Source: Halorubrum lacusprofundi ATCC 49239 (GTDB lineage Archaea > Halobacteriota > Halobacteria > Halobacteriales > Haloferacaceae). From it: a DNA stretch of 64,000 nucleotides. The stretch lies in NCBI RefSeq assembly GCF_000022205.1, contig NC_012029.1, positions 2,666,001-2,730,000 of the forward strand, given 5' to 3'. Shown in pieces: positions 53,157-60,826 of the stretch (position 1 is the first letter of the stretch; every line of letters begins with the position of its first letter). The notes beneath the pieces were generated by a model that saw only the letters and a list, made by a program, of their open reading frames with translations, was not told the DNA's origin and ran no database searches. A program made the position numbers and the translations under genes.

Positions 53157-54566
53157 ATGTCCGCCACGCCGCCCGGACCCATTGGTGACCCCGTCTTCGG
53201 CAACGGTCGCCAGTACGCCGACGACCCGTTCTCGTTCATGCGTGCCTGCGCAGACAGCTACGGCGACGTCGTTCGCTTCGACCTCGGCCCGCGCGAGACG
53301 TACATGCTCACGAACCCGGCCGACGTCGAGCGCGTGCTCGTCGCCGACGCCGAGCGGTATCGCAAACCGGACTTCGGCGACGACGCCATCGACACCCTGC
53401 TCGGGAACGGCCTCCTCATGAGCGAGGGGGAGACGTGGGAGCGCCAGCGCAGGCTCGCGAGCCCCTCGTTCCACAGCCGCCGGATCGGGGCGCTCGCGGG
53501 GACGATGGTCGAGCACACCGAGTCGCAGCTCGCGGACTGGGCCGACGGCGAGGTCGTCGACGTGCAGCTGGAGGTCGCCCGCCTCACCGTCAAGATCATC
53601 GTCTCGGCGATGTTCGGCGCCGACATCACCGACGAGGAGGTGAAGACGGTTCAAGAGAAGCTGGAGCCGCTCGGCGCCCGGTTCGAGCCGGACCCGCGCC
53701 GCTTCCTGATCCCGAACTGGATGCCGACCCGCGAGAACCGCGAGTTCGACGCCGCGATCGGCACCCTCGAATCCGTGATCGACGGGATCGTCGACCGGCG
53801 TCGCGGGACTGAGTACGACCCCAGCGTCGACCCGGCCGGTCCCGGGGGCGTCGCGGTGCGAGGCCCCGTGGGGGATGGTCCCGACGGGGACGGTGCGGGC
53901 GACCTGCCGATGGACCTCCTCTCGGTCCTGCTGCGCGCCCGCGACCGCGGCGAGCAGACCGACGAGAACCTCCGCGACGAGCTGGTGACGATGCTCTTGG
54001 CGGGTCACGACACGACCGCACTGGCGCTCACGTACACCTTCTACCTGCTCTCGAACCACCCCGAGGCCCGCGAGCGCGTGGCACGGGAGGCCGCGGCGGC
54101 GACCGCCGACGGCCCGCCGACCGCCGCCGACGCCCGCGAGATGAAGTTCACCGAGCGCGTCCTCAACGAATCACTGCGATTGTACCCGCCCGTCTACACC
54201 CTCTTCCGCGAGCCGAAGCTCGACGTGAAACTGGGGGGGTACCGGATCCCCGAGGGCTCCGCGCTCATGCTCTCACAGTGGGCTATCCACCGCTCGCCGC
54301 GGTGGTACGACGACCCGGAGACGTTCGATCCGAGCCGCTGGGAACCAGAACGCCAGAGCAAGCGCCCGCGATTCGCCTTCTTCCCGTTCGGCGGCGGGCC
54401 GCGCCACTGCATCGGGAAGGCGTTCTCGCTGCTGGAGGCGAAGCTGATCCTCGCCGAGGTCTGCTCGCGGTACGACCTCGACTACGAGGGCCCCGACCTC
54501 TCGCTGCGCGGGTCGCTGACGATGCATCCCGACCACCCGGTGCCGATGCGCATTCGCGAGCGGTGA
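53157..54566 (+). CDS. cytochrome P450
   Basis: 469 residues. The I helix holds LLAGHDTTALALT, the ExxR motif is NESLRLYP, and the heme-binding loop is FFPFGGGPRHCIGKAFSLLEA with the axial cysteine. The N-terminus lacks a membrane anchor, so it is soluble. An acidic proline/glycine-rich linker (about residues 215-245) is a halophilic insertion. The substrate is unknown; no redox partner is adjacent. Repeat copy D follows its stop by about 60 nt. Confidence 0.92.
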   Translation: MSATPPGPIGDPVFGNGRQYADDPFSFMRACADSYGDVVRFDLGPRETYMLTNPADVERVLVADAERYRKPDFGDDAIDTLLGNGLLMSEGETWERQRRLASPSFHSRRIGALAGTMVEHTESQLADWADGEVVDVQLEVARLTVKIIVSAMFGADITDEEVKTVQEKLEPLGARFEPDPRRFLIPNWMPTRENREFDAAIGTLESVIDGIVDRRRGTEYDPSVDPAGPGGVAVRGPVGDGPDGDGAGDLPMDLLSVLLRARDRGEQTDENLRDELVTMLLAGHDTTALALTYTFYLLSNHPEARERVAREAAAATADGPPTAADAREMKFTERVLNESLRLYPPVYTLFREPKLDVKLGGYRIPEGSALMLSQWAIHRSPRWYDDPETFDPSRWEPERQSKRPRFAFFPFGGGPRHCIGKAFSLLEAKLILAEVCSRYDLDYEGPDLSLRGSLTMHPDHPVPMRIRER

Positions 54567-54627
54567 GCGCACTAGCGGAAGGGCCATCGACGACCTCGAT
54601 CGAGAGTAACTGTTCACGGAACGGGAT

Positions 54628-54889
54628 TTATAACTGAACGGTGCGGTCGGCGCGTGCCGACGAGTGGCCGACAGGCCACGAGTCGCACGCGCGAGGGAGT
54701 CGGACCGGCGCGGCTGCGCCGGTCCGACGAGGCTGGGGAGGCGTGAGGCTGCGGTTGCGGTGCGGTCGGGTGGGCCTCGCTGGCTGGGGCTTTGGAGGCC
54801 TTCACCGTCGATTCGCGATCAGTCATTTATAAGCAAGCAGCTGGCACTCCGCCCGTATCTACCGACGATCCGCCACCAACCAGTTATAA
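54628..54889 (+). repeat. structured intergenic repeat, copy D (sense strand +)
   Basis: Begins with TTATAA (54628-54633). Closing stem ACGGTG 54638-54643 with CACCGT 54803-54808. Hairpin 1 GTGGCC/GGCCAC (54664-54669, 54674-54679). Hairpin 2 is a perfect 13-bp stem GTCGGACCGGCGC/GCGCCGGTCCGAC (54699-54711, 54716-54728), whose distal part differs from copies A-C. GAGGCTGGGGAGG 54729-54741 and GGCTGGGGCTTTGGAGG 54782-54798 follow, with a shorter middle than copy A. TTATAA repeats at 54827-54832 and 54884-54889; the last one overlaps the stop codon of the converging 2H phosphoesterase gene. Confidence 0.75.
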
Positions 54890-55462
54890 GTCGATCGTCG
54901 CGGCGACCTCCCGAAACTCGGGATCGTACAGGTCGAGCGCGTGGACGCGCCACCGGATCGGCTCGAACTCGGCGCCGACGAGGTCGGCGACGACGCCCGG
55001 CTCGGGGTTGCCACCACGCGCCACGGTAATGTGCGGAACGAAGTCGTCACCCTCGATCCCCGCGATCGCGCCGTAGGCGGCGCAGAGCCGCCGGTGGACT
55101 CGGACGAGCGCGTCGCTCTCGATGACCAGATACAGCACCGGAGCCGACCCCGACGCGGGCGCGTCGAAGATGTCGATCCCGATCACGGCGACCGGGAAGG
55201 GGTCGGTCCCCGCGAGCAGCGGGTGGAGGTCCTCGCGTAGGGCGTCGAGTGCGTCGGGCTTGGGGGGTGACGGGCCGCCGGCCGGAGCACCGCCCCCGGC
55301 GCGGTCGTCACTCGCGACGCGGTCGGGCACGTCATCGACGCCGAACCGCTTGCAGACGAGCGTGTGTCGGTCGCGCACCCGATCGAACCCCGACAGTTTC
55401 GACTGGAGATCCGCCGCGAGCCGGTCGACGGCGGGTGCGAGCGGGACGTTCAGGCTAAACAT
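54884..55462 (-). CDS. 2'-5' RNA ligase family protein (2H phosphoesterase)
   Basis: 192 residues. The second motif HITVAR (near 148) is intact; the first appears as RHTLVCKRFG (near 33), with His-x-Leu spacing less usual than in ThpR. The middle has an alanine/glycine/proline-rich insertion. It is probably a cytoplasmic cyclic phosphodiesterase on RNA or nucleotides. It forms a unit with the small membrane protein gene upstream, three bases away. Its TAA is inside the TTATAA at the end of repeat copy D. It is the second 2H protein in the window, beside thpR at 48.7 kb. Confidence 0.78.
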   Translation of the reverse strand: MFSLNVPLAPAVDRLAADLQSKLSGFDRVRDRHTLVCKRFGVDDVPDRVASDDRAGGGAPAGGPSPPKPDALDALREDLHPLLAGTDPFPVAVIGIDIFDAPASGSAPVLYLVIESDALVRVHRRLCAAYGAIAGIEGDDFVPHITVARGGNPEPGVVADLVGAEFEPIRWRVHALDLYDPEFREVAATIDL

Positions 55463-55465
55463 GTC

Positions 55466-55669
55466 TCAGATCCGATCGGTGAGCCGTAAGGCGATCAGCA
55501 CGACGATCGCGACGACGATCAGCATCGGGAGAGCGTCCAAGAGCGCGAACGTGAGATCGAGTACCGCCCCGAATATCTCCAGAAGAAGCCACGCGATCGC
55601 GAGCACGAGAATTATCTTCAGGAGGTCGTCGACATCGACATCGGCGCGGTCCACGTCTGTTCCGTCCAT
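55466..55669 (-). CDS. small membrane protein
   Basis: 67 residues from the ATG at 55669. The N-terminus is acidic (MDGTDVDRADVDVDDLL), then two hydrophobic helices (about 18-37 and 41-60). It is three bases upstream of the 2H phosphoesterase gene on the same strand, so the two are co-expressed. No family is recognised. The longer frame upstream to 55897 crosses the serB promoter and is not used. Confidence 0.65.
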   Translation of the reverse strand: MDGTDVDRADVDVDDLLKIILVLAIAWLLLEIFGAVLDLTFALLDALPMLIVVAIVVLIALRLTDRI

Positions 55670-55793
55670 AGCGGAGGGGACGGTTCGGATCGGGAAAAAG
55701 GCCACCGAGATACAGCTCCCCGAGGCGACCCGTCCGTGAGGAGTCCCTTGCGCGATCAGGTGCTTCAAAACCCTGCCGCGCCCAACGGGAGCC

Positions 55794-56438
55794 ATGAGTC
55801 TCATCGCGTTCGACTTCGACGGCACGCTCTCCGACTCCGAGATGACGGTCCTGCTCGCGAAGCGCGCGGGCGTCGCCGACGAGGTGGCCGAGATCACGGA
55901 GCGAGCGATGAACGACGAGCTCAGCTACGCCGAGAGCCTGTATCAGCGCGCGGAACTGCTCGGCGGGCTCGACGAGGACGAGGTCGCGGCTGCGTTCGAC
56001 GAGGTGGCGCTCCGGCCGGACGCCGGGGAGCTGATCGAGCGCCTACAGGCCGAAGGGCACCACGTCGCCGTGCTGACGGGCGGGTTCGAGCGCGGGGTGG
56101 AGCGCGCGCTCGCGAAGGAGGGCGTCGAGGCCGACACGATCGTCGCCAACCGCCTCCCGACGGCCGGCGGGACGCTCACGGGCGACGCCGAGGGGCCGCT
56201 CATCGAGGGGACGAAAGATGACGCGCTGGCCGAACTCGCCGACGACCTCGGCATCCCGATGGCCGAAACGGTCGCGGTCGGCGACGGCGCGAACGACCTC
56301 CCGATGCTGGAGGTCGCGGGACTCGCGATCGGGTTCGCCCCCAAGGACGCGGTCCGGCCCGTCTGCGACGACGTCGTCGACTCGATGTTCCGGCTCGGGA
56401 AGGTGCTGGAGGGGTACGACATTCTCCCCGCGGAGTAG
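55794..56438 (+). CDS. serB: phosphoserine phosphatase
   Basis: 214 residues, HAD superfamily. Motif I is FDFDGTLSDSE (nucleophile D8), motif II is the VLTGGFE segment, motif III the conserved lysine in IEGTKDDAL, and motif IV is GDGANDLPML. It hydrolyses phosphoserine to serine, the last step of the pathway begun by serA at 45.5 kb. The product could also be another phosphoester, as HAD enzymes are broad, but the serB form is the best fit. Confidence 0.9.
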   Translation: MSLIAFDFDGTLSDSEMTVLLAKRAGVADEVAEITERAMNDELSYAESLYQRAELLGGLDEDEVAAAFDEVALRPDAGELIERLQAEGHHVAVLTGGFERGVERALAKEGVEADTIVANRLPTAGGTLTGDAEGPLIEGTKDDALAELADDLGIPMAETVAVGDGANDLPMLEVAGLAIGFAPKDAVRPVCDDVVDSMFRLGKVLEGYDILPAE

Positions 56439-56497
56439 CCGGCGACTGCCGACCCCGATCGCGCTGACCGCCGAACGCGACACTGTTTGGACCGGCC

Positions 56498-56505
56498 CTT
56501 AATAA
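56498..56505 (+). promoter_or_regulatory. TATA box upstream of a leader ORF and crtY
   Basis: CTTAATAA lies about 26 nt upstream of the ATG at 56528, so transcription is predicted to begin at that ATG and not at crtY itself. Confidence 0.5.
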
Positions 56506-56527
56506 GCGGCGGAGCGAACGCGGAGCC

Positions 56528-56569
56528 ATGAACGGCGCCGATAGGGTGATCGGATGCTGCCGACGCTGA
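56528..56569 (+). CDS. short leader ORF overlapping the start of crtY
   Basis: A 13-codon ORF (MNGADRVIGCCRR) starting where a CTTAATAA box predicts the transcript start. Its frame crosses the crtY ATG at 56554 and stops 16 nt inside that gene. The sequence GGTGATC (56545-56551), inside the ORF, matches the anti-Shine-Dalgarno and lies two bases before the crtY ATG. The arrangement is the same as upstream of the APC-USP gene at 16.4 kb. It may be a translated leader or merely an untranslated leader with a chance ORF. Confidence 0.35.
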   Translation: MNGADRVIGCCRR

Positions 56570-57363
56570 CGTATCTGCAGTTCCACCTCGTCTTCAGTCT
56601 CCCCGTGATCGCGGCCCTGTGGTACGTCGCGCCGCGGTACGGGGCCGTCCGCCAGCGGCGCGCGACGATCGCGATCGCGATTCTCGTCGCCATCGCGTAC
56701 ACCTACACGACGCCGTGGATCAGCTACATGATCCGTCGGGGCGCGTGGTCCTACGCGGACGGCGCGGTACTCGTCCGGGCGCTGTCGATCCCCCTTGGCG
56801 AGTACCTCTTCTTCACCGTCCAGACCGTCGTTACCGCGTTCGCGCTCCACCGGATCGGGTTCGACCCGACGTTTCGGGAGGGCGACTTCGACCGAGGGCC
56901 CCGGATCGCCGGCGTCGTCGCCGGCGTCGCGATGATCCTCGGTGGACTCTGGCTGGTGACGATCGGCCCGTCGTACCTCTACCTCGGCGGACTGATCGCG
57001 TGGGTCGGCCCCGTCGTCGCGATCCAGTGGGCGGTCGGCGGCGGCTACCTGATCCGGACGCCGCGGACCTGGATCGCCGCGACGCTGATCCCGGCCGCGT
57101 ACTTCTGGATCGCGGACCGGATCGCGATCGAGATGAGGACGTGGCAGCTCTCTCCCGACCTCACGACCGGCGTGGCCGTTCTCGGACTTCCGATCGAGGA
57201 GCTGCTCTTCTTCGTCTCGGCCGGCGTGATGACCGTGAACGGACTCGTGCTGTTCGAGTGGGTGCTCGACTGGAACGATCGCCGCGAGCGACCGACCGAG
57301 TCGCTGGCGGACGCGCTCGAACCGGAACCAGAACCGGAGTCGGCCGAACCCGTCGATGACTGA
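56554..57363 (+). CDS. crtY: lycopene beta-cyclase, heterodimeric-fused archaeal type
   Basis: 269 residues with about six to seven membrane helices in two related halves, the CrtYcd (lycopene cyclase domain) family. Each half has a P-x-E-x-x-F-F type motif: PLGEYLFF (near residue 82) and PIEELLFF (near 213). It closes the ends of lycopene to beta-carotene. It is followed by brp, whose ATG overlaps its stop by eight bases, so the two form an operon for retinal. A GGTGATC ribosome site sits just before the ATG. The C-terminal tail is acidic. Confidence 0.92.
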   Translation: MLPTLTYLQFHLVFSLPVIAALWYVAPRYGAVRQRRATIAIAILVAIAYTYTTPWISYMIRRGAWSYADGAVLVRALSIPLGEYLFFTVQTVVTAFALHRIGFDPTFREGDFDRGPRIAGVVAGVAMILGGLWLVTIGPSYLYLGGLIAWVGPVVAIQWAVGGGYLIRTPRTWIAATLIPAAYFWIADRIAIEMRTWQLSPDLTTGVAVLGLPIEELLFFVSAGVMTVNGLVLFEWVLDWNDRRERPTESLADALEPEPEPESAEPVDD

Positions 57364-58456
57364 GACGGCGACGCGCTCGGCGGCGCACCGCGGAACGACG
57401 GCGGTCGAAGGCGACGACCGCGCCCGATCGGCGGTCGACCGGTGGTTCGCGCTGTATCCGGCGCTAGCGCTCGCCGCGCTGCTGCCGGTCGGCGCCGTGA
57501 CCCCTCTGTTTCCGGTCGAACTCGGCGTCGCGGTGTTCGCACTCGGCACGCTCGCGGTCGGCATGGTTCACGGCGCCGTCGACCACCTCATTCCGATGCG
57601 GGCGGCACCGAATGTGTCGGTCCGGCGGTCTATCGCGGTCGTCTCGGTCGCCTACGCGGTCCTCGGCGGGGCGGTCGTCGCGGCGTTCTTCGTCGCACCG
57701 GTCGCCGCGTTCATCGGGTTCATCGCCCTCACGTGGCTCCACTGGGGGCAAGGGGACGTGGCCGCGCTCGGGCTCGCGGGCGTCGAGCACCTTCCGACCT
57801 CGGCGGAGCGCTGGCTGAGCCTCGTCGTCCGCGGCGGGCTCCCGATGGGCGTCCCTCTCCTCGCCCATCCGGAGGAATACCGACTGGTCGCGGAGTGGGT
57901 CGTGAGACTGTTCGTCGTCGACGGGAGGACCGCGACCGCCGCGGTCGACCCCCTCTTCGTCCCGGAAACGCGGGCGGCCGTCGGCGCGTTCATGATCGTC
58001 GCGACGGCGCTGTCGGTCGGGGTGGGGTACCGGCGAGTCCGCGCCGGCGCCTCCCGGCGCGGCTGGCTCCGCGACGCCGGCGAGGTCGCGGTGTTGTGGG
58101 CGTGGTTCCTGCTCGCCGCGCCCGTGTTCGCGATCGGGGTGTACTTCGCGCTCTGGCACGCGCTCCGACACGTCGGTCGGCTGGTCCTCGTCGATCCGGA
58201 CGCGGCGGCCGCGCTCGGGGAGGGCGACGCCCGGCGGGCGCTCGCCCGGTTCGCCCGCGACGCAGCCCCGCTCACGCTCGGGGGGTTCGTCGTGGTTGGC
58301 GCGGTCGCGATCGCGGCTCCCGCCGGCGTCGCCTCGCCGGGCGACCTGCTCGCGACGTCGCTCGTCGGTATCGCGGCGCTGACCCTCCCGCACGTCGTGG
58401 TCACCGCGTGGCTCGACCGACGGCAGCGGGTCTGGCGACCGGGGACTGGTGGATAA
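57356..58456 (+). CDS. brp: Brp/Blh-type beta-carotene 15,15'-dioxygenase
   Basis: 366 residues with about eight membrane helices. Conserved histidines that bind iron are in VHGAVDH (near residue 70), WLHWGQGD, WHALRHVG and LTLPHVV. It cleaves beta-carotene to two retinals, the chromophore of haloarchaeal rhodopsins. The gene overlaps crtY by eight bases. No opsin gene is in the window. The first 35 residues are polar, with alanine and arginine, and are probably cytoplasmic. Confidence 0.9.
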   Translation: MTETATRSAAHRGTTAVEGDDRARSAVDRWFALYPALALAALLPVGAVTPLFPVELGVAVFALGTLAVGMVHGAVDHLIPMRAAPNVSVRRSIAVVSVAYAVLGGAVVAAFFVAPVAAFIGFIALTWLHWGQGDVAALGLAGVEHLPTSAERWLSLVVRGGLPMGVPLLAHPEEYRLVAEWVVRLFVVDGRTATAAVDPLFVPETRAAVGAFMIVATALSVGVGYRRVRAGASRRGWLRDAGEVAVLWAWFLLAAPVFAIGVYFALWHALRHVGRLVLVDPDAAAALGEGDARRALARFARDAAPLTLGGFVVVGAVAIAAPAGVASPGDLLATSLVGIAALTLPHVVVTAWLDRRQRVWRPGTGG

Positions 58457-58527
58457 GGACCGTGGATCGGGAGCGGAGTGTTCCGACACCGCGCCCCTCT
58501 TGCCCACGGGAGGCGTATCGCGCACGA

Positions 58528-59121
58528 ATGGACGAGATCGCGATTCGCGACCCGCAACCGGGCGACGCCGACGAGCTGGAGGCGCTGATCACCGCGCACT
58601 TCAGCGAGGGAAGCACCTACGGCGTCGACCTCGGGCCCGACGACCCGACGTACCACGTGCTGGTCGCGGTGGAGGCCGAGGGCGACGGCGACGCGGACGC
58701 CGAGCCCGACGATGACGACTTGATCCTCGGTGTGATGGCGCTCCGGGAGTTCGAGGACTCGACCGCTGTCGCCGACGAGATGTACTTCTTCGACGACCCG
58801 GATCTGATCCCCGCCGCGGAGCGGTACGGACACCTCGAAATGGGCTATGTCCGGGACGGGGCCACGGGGCGCGGGATCGGGAGCCGGCTCCTCGAACGGC
58901 TCCATGAGATCGGAGTAGACGCCGGCGTGGACCTGTTCCTCGCGGACTCGTGGTACCACGGCGGCGACGACTCGCCGGAGAAGCTGTTCGACCGCCACGG
59001 GTACGAGACGATCCACCGGGAGCCGATCGACCGGCCGGCGTCGGAGTGCCCCAAGTGCGAGACCGAGTGCACCTGCGAGGCCGCGCTCGCCGTGCGGCGG
59101 GTCGAGGGGGACAAGCCGTGA
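58528..59121 (+). CDS. GNAT-family N-acetyltransferase with a C-terminal cysteine cluster
   Basis: 197 residues. Motif A is MGYVRDGATGRGIGSRLLE with the GRGIGS loop, and motif B follows (LFDRHGYETIHREPI). Residues 45-60 are an acidic insertion (EAEGDGDADAEPDDDD). The C-terminus has four cysteines (CPKCETECTC) that could hold a metal and is unusual for the family. The acceptor substrate is unknown. The ATG at 58528 is used; the same frame is open far upstream through brp. Confidence 0.8.
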   Translation: MDEIAIRDPQPGDADELEALITAHFSEGSTYGVDLGPDDPTYHVLVAVEAEGDGDADAEPDDDDLILGVMALREFEDSTAVADEMYFFDDPDLIPAAERYGHLEMGYVRDGATGRGIGSRLLERLHEIGVDAGVDLFLADSWYHGGDDSPEKLFDRHGYETIHREPIDRPASECPKCETECTCEAALAVRRVEGDKP

Positions 59122-59163
59122 ACGCGAACGGAGGACCGGCGTGAACGGACCCCGAAGTCCACC

Positions 59164-59457
59164 ATGAACCACGACCGCGTCCACGCTCGGGAGCCCTCGC
59201 ACCACGTCGACCGGTGGTCGGTCGGGGTGATCGAATCGATCGACGAGCGCGACGGTCACTGCGTCGTGGCGGTTCGACCGGTCGAGTCGGAGGAAGGCAG
59301 CGGCGAGAGTGAGGACGACGAGGAAGACGGCGACAGGAGGCCCGTCGAACTCGTGATCACGCTCGCCGTCCGCGATCTGTTCGTGGGTCGACTGCCGATC
59401 GGCGACGGCGAGTCGCCGGTCGGCGAGCGCGTTTGGTACCGGAAGCGCGGCGGGTGA
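59164..59457 (+). CDS. small conserved haloarchaeal protein
   Basis: 97 residues, acidic. The N-terminal part (HHVDRWSVGVIESIDERDGH) and the C-terminal beta segment (VELVITLAVRDLFVGRLPIG, then GERVWYRKRGG) bracket an acidic linker. It may be a small beta-barrel, but no family is recognised. It follows the acetyltransferase by 42 bases on the same strand, so it may share its transcript. Confidence 0.6.
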   Translation: MNHDRVHAREPSHHVDRWSVGVIESIDERDGHCVVAVRPVESEEGSGESEDDEEDGDRRPVELVITLAVRDLFVGRLPIGDGESPVGERVWYRKRGG

Positions 59458-59505
59458 GGGAGACGCGAGCCACCCTCGTCGGACGAGCGGACCCGCAGCG
59501 GTCCG

Positions 59506-60393
59506 TCAGTCCCATCCCGACGTCTCGGGCGCGCCGGCGTCGTCCTCTAGCTCGTGGACCAGTCGCTCGCGCGCCGCCGCATCGAGCGCGACCGGGTCGC
59601 CGTCGCCAGTGGCTCGCTCGCTCCACGACCGGATCGCCCGCCCGGCCCACGAGTCGGCGTCACGGGCGAGGGAACGGGCCTCGGCCATTCGGTCGCGGTC
59701 GACGGAGAGCGATCCGGGGCTTGAGCCGACCGCAGCCCCGACGAACCGAGCGCGGTCGTCGGGGGTGAGCCGCTCCCCGCGGATCCGGTCGATCACGCCG
59801 TCGAGATCGTTGGGGTCGGGGTGCGCAAAGACGGTCGCGCCGGCCGCGTGGGGGCCGAACGGGAGCGGCGGGGTGTCGTCGGGGACCGCGTCGTCGAGGA
59901 GGCGGTCGCCACCGCCGGCGGTCTCGACGCGCTCGCACTCGGTCTCGGCGTCCAGTTCGAGGTTGTGAGCTGGATACGTCGAGCAGGTTCGCGGGTAGCG
60001 CTCGTCGCCGTGAATCCGGCACTGGAGCGTGGTCGGGTCGAGGAAGACGCAGGCGTCGAGCCAGCGATGCTCGTCGGTGCCGATCGGCGCGACCGGTTTG
60101 GGGGGTTTCCGCAGGCCGATCGCGAAGACGGGGCGGTCGCCGGCGGCGGCGATGTCGACGCCGTCGATCCGGACCGCGCTGTCGCCCTCGGCAGGCTCGA
60201 ACAGCCGAGGGACCAACACGTCACCGAGGCCGTCGTCGACGAACCCGGCGATCTCGTCGCGCGTGAGCGGCACGAGGTCGTAGGCGTCGTCGAGGGGTGG
60301 GCGACGACCGGTGCGGTCGGAGCCGGCGGCGTCCGGCGCGAGCGGCCGCCAGTCGACGCAGCAGCCGGCGCAATCCTCGCAGCGGAGTTCCAT
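59506..60393 (-). CDS. YkgJ-family cysteine cluster protein
   Basis: About 295 residues from the ATG at 60393. The N-terminus has CEDCAGCC (CxxCxxCC), and a second cluster, DACVFLDPTTLQCRIHGDER, then YPRTCSTYPAH, completes the zinc- or Fe-S-binding cysteine pattern of the family. The rest is acidic, with no other motif. Function is unknown. The ATG at 60393 fits a CTTTTTAAG box (60424-60432) about 33 nt upstream; a GTG at 60423 would lie too close to it. Confidence 0.78.
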   Translation of the reverse strand: MELRCEDCAGCCVDWRPLAPDAAGSDRTGRRPPLDDAYDLVPLTRDEIAGFVDDGLGDVLVPRLFEPAEGDSAVRIDGVDIAAAGDRPVFAIGLRKPPKPVAPIGTDEHRWLDACVFLDPTTLQCRIHGDERYPRTCSTYPAHNLELDAETECERVETAGGGDRLLDDAVPDDTPPLPFGPHAAGATVFAHPDPNDLDGVIDRIRGERLTPDDRARFVGAAVGSSPGSLSVDRDRMAEARSLARDADSWAGRAIRSWSERATGDGDPVALDAAARERLVHELEDDAGAPETSGWD

Positions 60394-60453
60394 CGTGATC
60401 GGCTGTGCGAACGGCTCGCACACTTAAAAAGGATCGCCGGATGTGAGGAGTGC

Positions 60454-60813
60454 TTGTAAACGTGGTGCGGTGGCGCGTACCGAGGAGCGCCCGAAGGGCG
60501 CGACTCGCACGCGCGAGGGAGTCGGAGCGGCGCTTATGAGCGCCGCTCCGACGAGGCTGGGGAGGCGTGAGGTGCTGTGCGGGGCGGGACTCAAAGGGGG
60601 CAGTCGGCGAGGCGGGCGCAGGGGACGTAAGGACCGCAGGGAGCGAACAAAATGAGCGACTGAGGACCGCAACGAGCGTGCGTCCGCCTCGCCGACTGGG
60701 GCTTTGGAGGTCGCGGTCGTCGCCACCGATCCGGTAGCAACCACATATAAACGATCGACGAGAGAGCCGAACGCGTTCACCGCCGATCCGCGGACACCAA
60801 CGATCGCTTATAA
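60454..60813 (+). repeat. structured intergenic repeat, copy E (sense strand +)
   Basis: Begins with TTGTAA (60454-60459), a variant of the TTATAA end. Closing stem CGGTGGCG 60468-60475 with CGCCACCG 60721-60728 (8 bp). Hairpin 1 GCGCCC/GGGCGC (60487-60492, 60496-60501). Hairpin 2 is a 14-bp stem GTCGGAGCGGCGCT/AGCGCCGCTCCGAC (60521-60534, 60539-60552). GAGGCTGGGGAGG 60553-60565, GACTCAAAGGGGGCAGTC 60588-60605. A perfect 15-bp long-range pair, CAGTCGGCGAGGCGG 60601-60615 with CCGCCTCGCCGACTG 60684-60698, replaces the local hairpins of copies A and B. It then has CTGGGGCTTTGGAGG and a duplicated 3' module ending in TTATAA (60808-60813), 14 nt from a stop codon. Confidence 0.75.
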
Positions 60814-60826
60814 ATAACCGACGGAG

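Noticed and set aside
51375-54059. Minus-strand ORF of 894 codons across the transducer and P450 genes
   Set aside because: It covers two unrelated genes in antisense, and both of those have complete domain motifs. It is a composition artefact.
56200-57564. Minus-strand ORF of 454 codons opposite serB and crtY
   Set aside because: Antisense shadow; the product is rich in Arg, Pro and Asp without domain structure.
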